Below are positions 63,893-64,000 of a stretch of DNA of 64,000 bases, in pieces (the first letter of the stretch is position 1; each line of letters starts with the position of its first letter). A model generated the notes under the pieces. The model was not told where the DNA came from. It saw only the letters and a program-made list of their open reading frames with translations, and ran no database searches. The position numbers were made by a program, and so were the translations under genes. Source of the DNA: Chroococcus sp. CMT-3BRIN-NPC107 (GTDB lineage: Bacteria > Cyanobacteriota > Cyanobacteriia > Cyanobacteriales > Chroococcidiopsidaceae); the NCBI GenBank assembly GCA_019359635.1, contig JAHHGY010000002.1, positions 34,523 through 98,522 on the forward strand. Reading direction: 5' to 3'.

Positions 63893-64000
63893 AGCTGCGC
63901 CAAACAAAGCTTCAAGAATGAAATCATAAGAAGTGAGAGAAGCAATCGTTTCTGGTGTAATTGTTTCTAGCACCTGGGTTAACTTCTGTTGTAATTGAGC
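63887..64000 (-). CDS. IS630-like transposase, C-terminal end (cut by window edge)
   Basis: 37 codons on the minus strand ending at TAA (63889-63887): AQLQQKLTQVLETITPETIA then SLTSYDFILEALFGAAL. The last part resembles the C-terminus of IS630-family transposases ([ST]-L-T-G-[WY]-DFILEAL). The rest of the IS lies beyond 64000, so activity cannot be judged. Confidence 0.6.
   Translation of the reverse strand, partial: AQLQQKLTQVLETITPETIASLTSYDFILEALFGAAL

Overview
The window reads as a chromosomal stretch of a cyanobacterium. The evidence is photosystem II small subunits (psbM, psbX), the NDH-1 subunit NdhS, Ycf66 and a cyAbrB regulator, tocopherol cyclase, chorismate lyase of the plastoquinone route, ferredoxin-type glutamate synthase, and very frequent HIP1 octamers (GCGATCGC) in genes, spacers and terminators. 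Genus cannot be fixed from sequence alone; a freshwater or terrestrial strain is likelier than a marine picocyanobacterium.

Layout. 1-5.5 kb: 3' end of glutamate synthase, a WGxxG-tail secreted protein, small unknowns, tocopherol cyclase, tRNA-Arg(CCU), a YdcF protein. 5.2-15.4 kb: a minus-strand lipid block (plsX-fabH-fabD-plsC), then dacB facing lptC-NYN-metG. 15.4-18.8 kb: a 111-bp MITE-like element, an acyltransferase/hydrolase pair, glutamate dehydrogenase. 19.4-27.7 kb: a cluster around one NMT1/SsuA-type ABC importer with two paralogous binding proteins, an SDR, a membrane desaturase-like enzyme, a frameshifted EamA exporter, a metallo-beta-lactamase-fold hydrolase and an isochorismatase-fold hydrolase. 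This is the best candidate for an undescribed pathway. 27.7-35.3 kb: an exact 115-bp tandem duplication, a DUF2993 protein, an amino-acid permease, ugd and uxs (UDP-xylose route), a Na+/H+ antiporter. 35.4-45.3 kb: ndhS, rodA, a 6S-like structured RNA, pilT, a stand-alone MshEN-like repeat protein, NDH-2, and an MHYT-PAS-GGDEF-EAL protein. 45.4-55.5 kb: nnr, a double USP, psbM, pepP, ureE, holA, a DUF1868-cobH-cobL operon, a CPBP protease. 55.6-64 kb: cyAbrB, sdhB, two TolB-like lipoproteins, ycf66, psbX, yggT, accC, tRNA-Leu(GAG), chorismate lyase, an unknown gene, then a small gene fragment abutting the 3' end of an IS630-like transposase.

Genes that plainly work together are plsX/fabH/fabD/plsC with distant accC (fatty-acid and phospholipid supply), ugd/uxs (UDP-Glc to UDP-GlcA to UDP-Xyl), cobH/cobL (corrin ring) and the ABC cluster. 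The GGDEF/EAL enzyme, MshEN-like protein and PilT lie within 7 kb and could form a c-di-GMP/pilus neighbourhood, which is inference. Clear damage or mobility marks: the EamA frameshift at a T7 tract, an in-frame TGA that cuts a membrane tail from a coiled-coil protein, the MITE with a perfect 10-bp target duplication, and the truncated gene beside the IS at the right edge.
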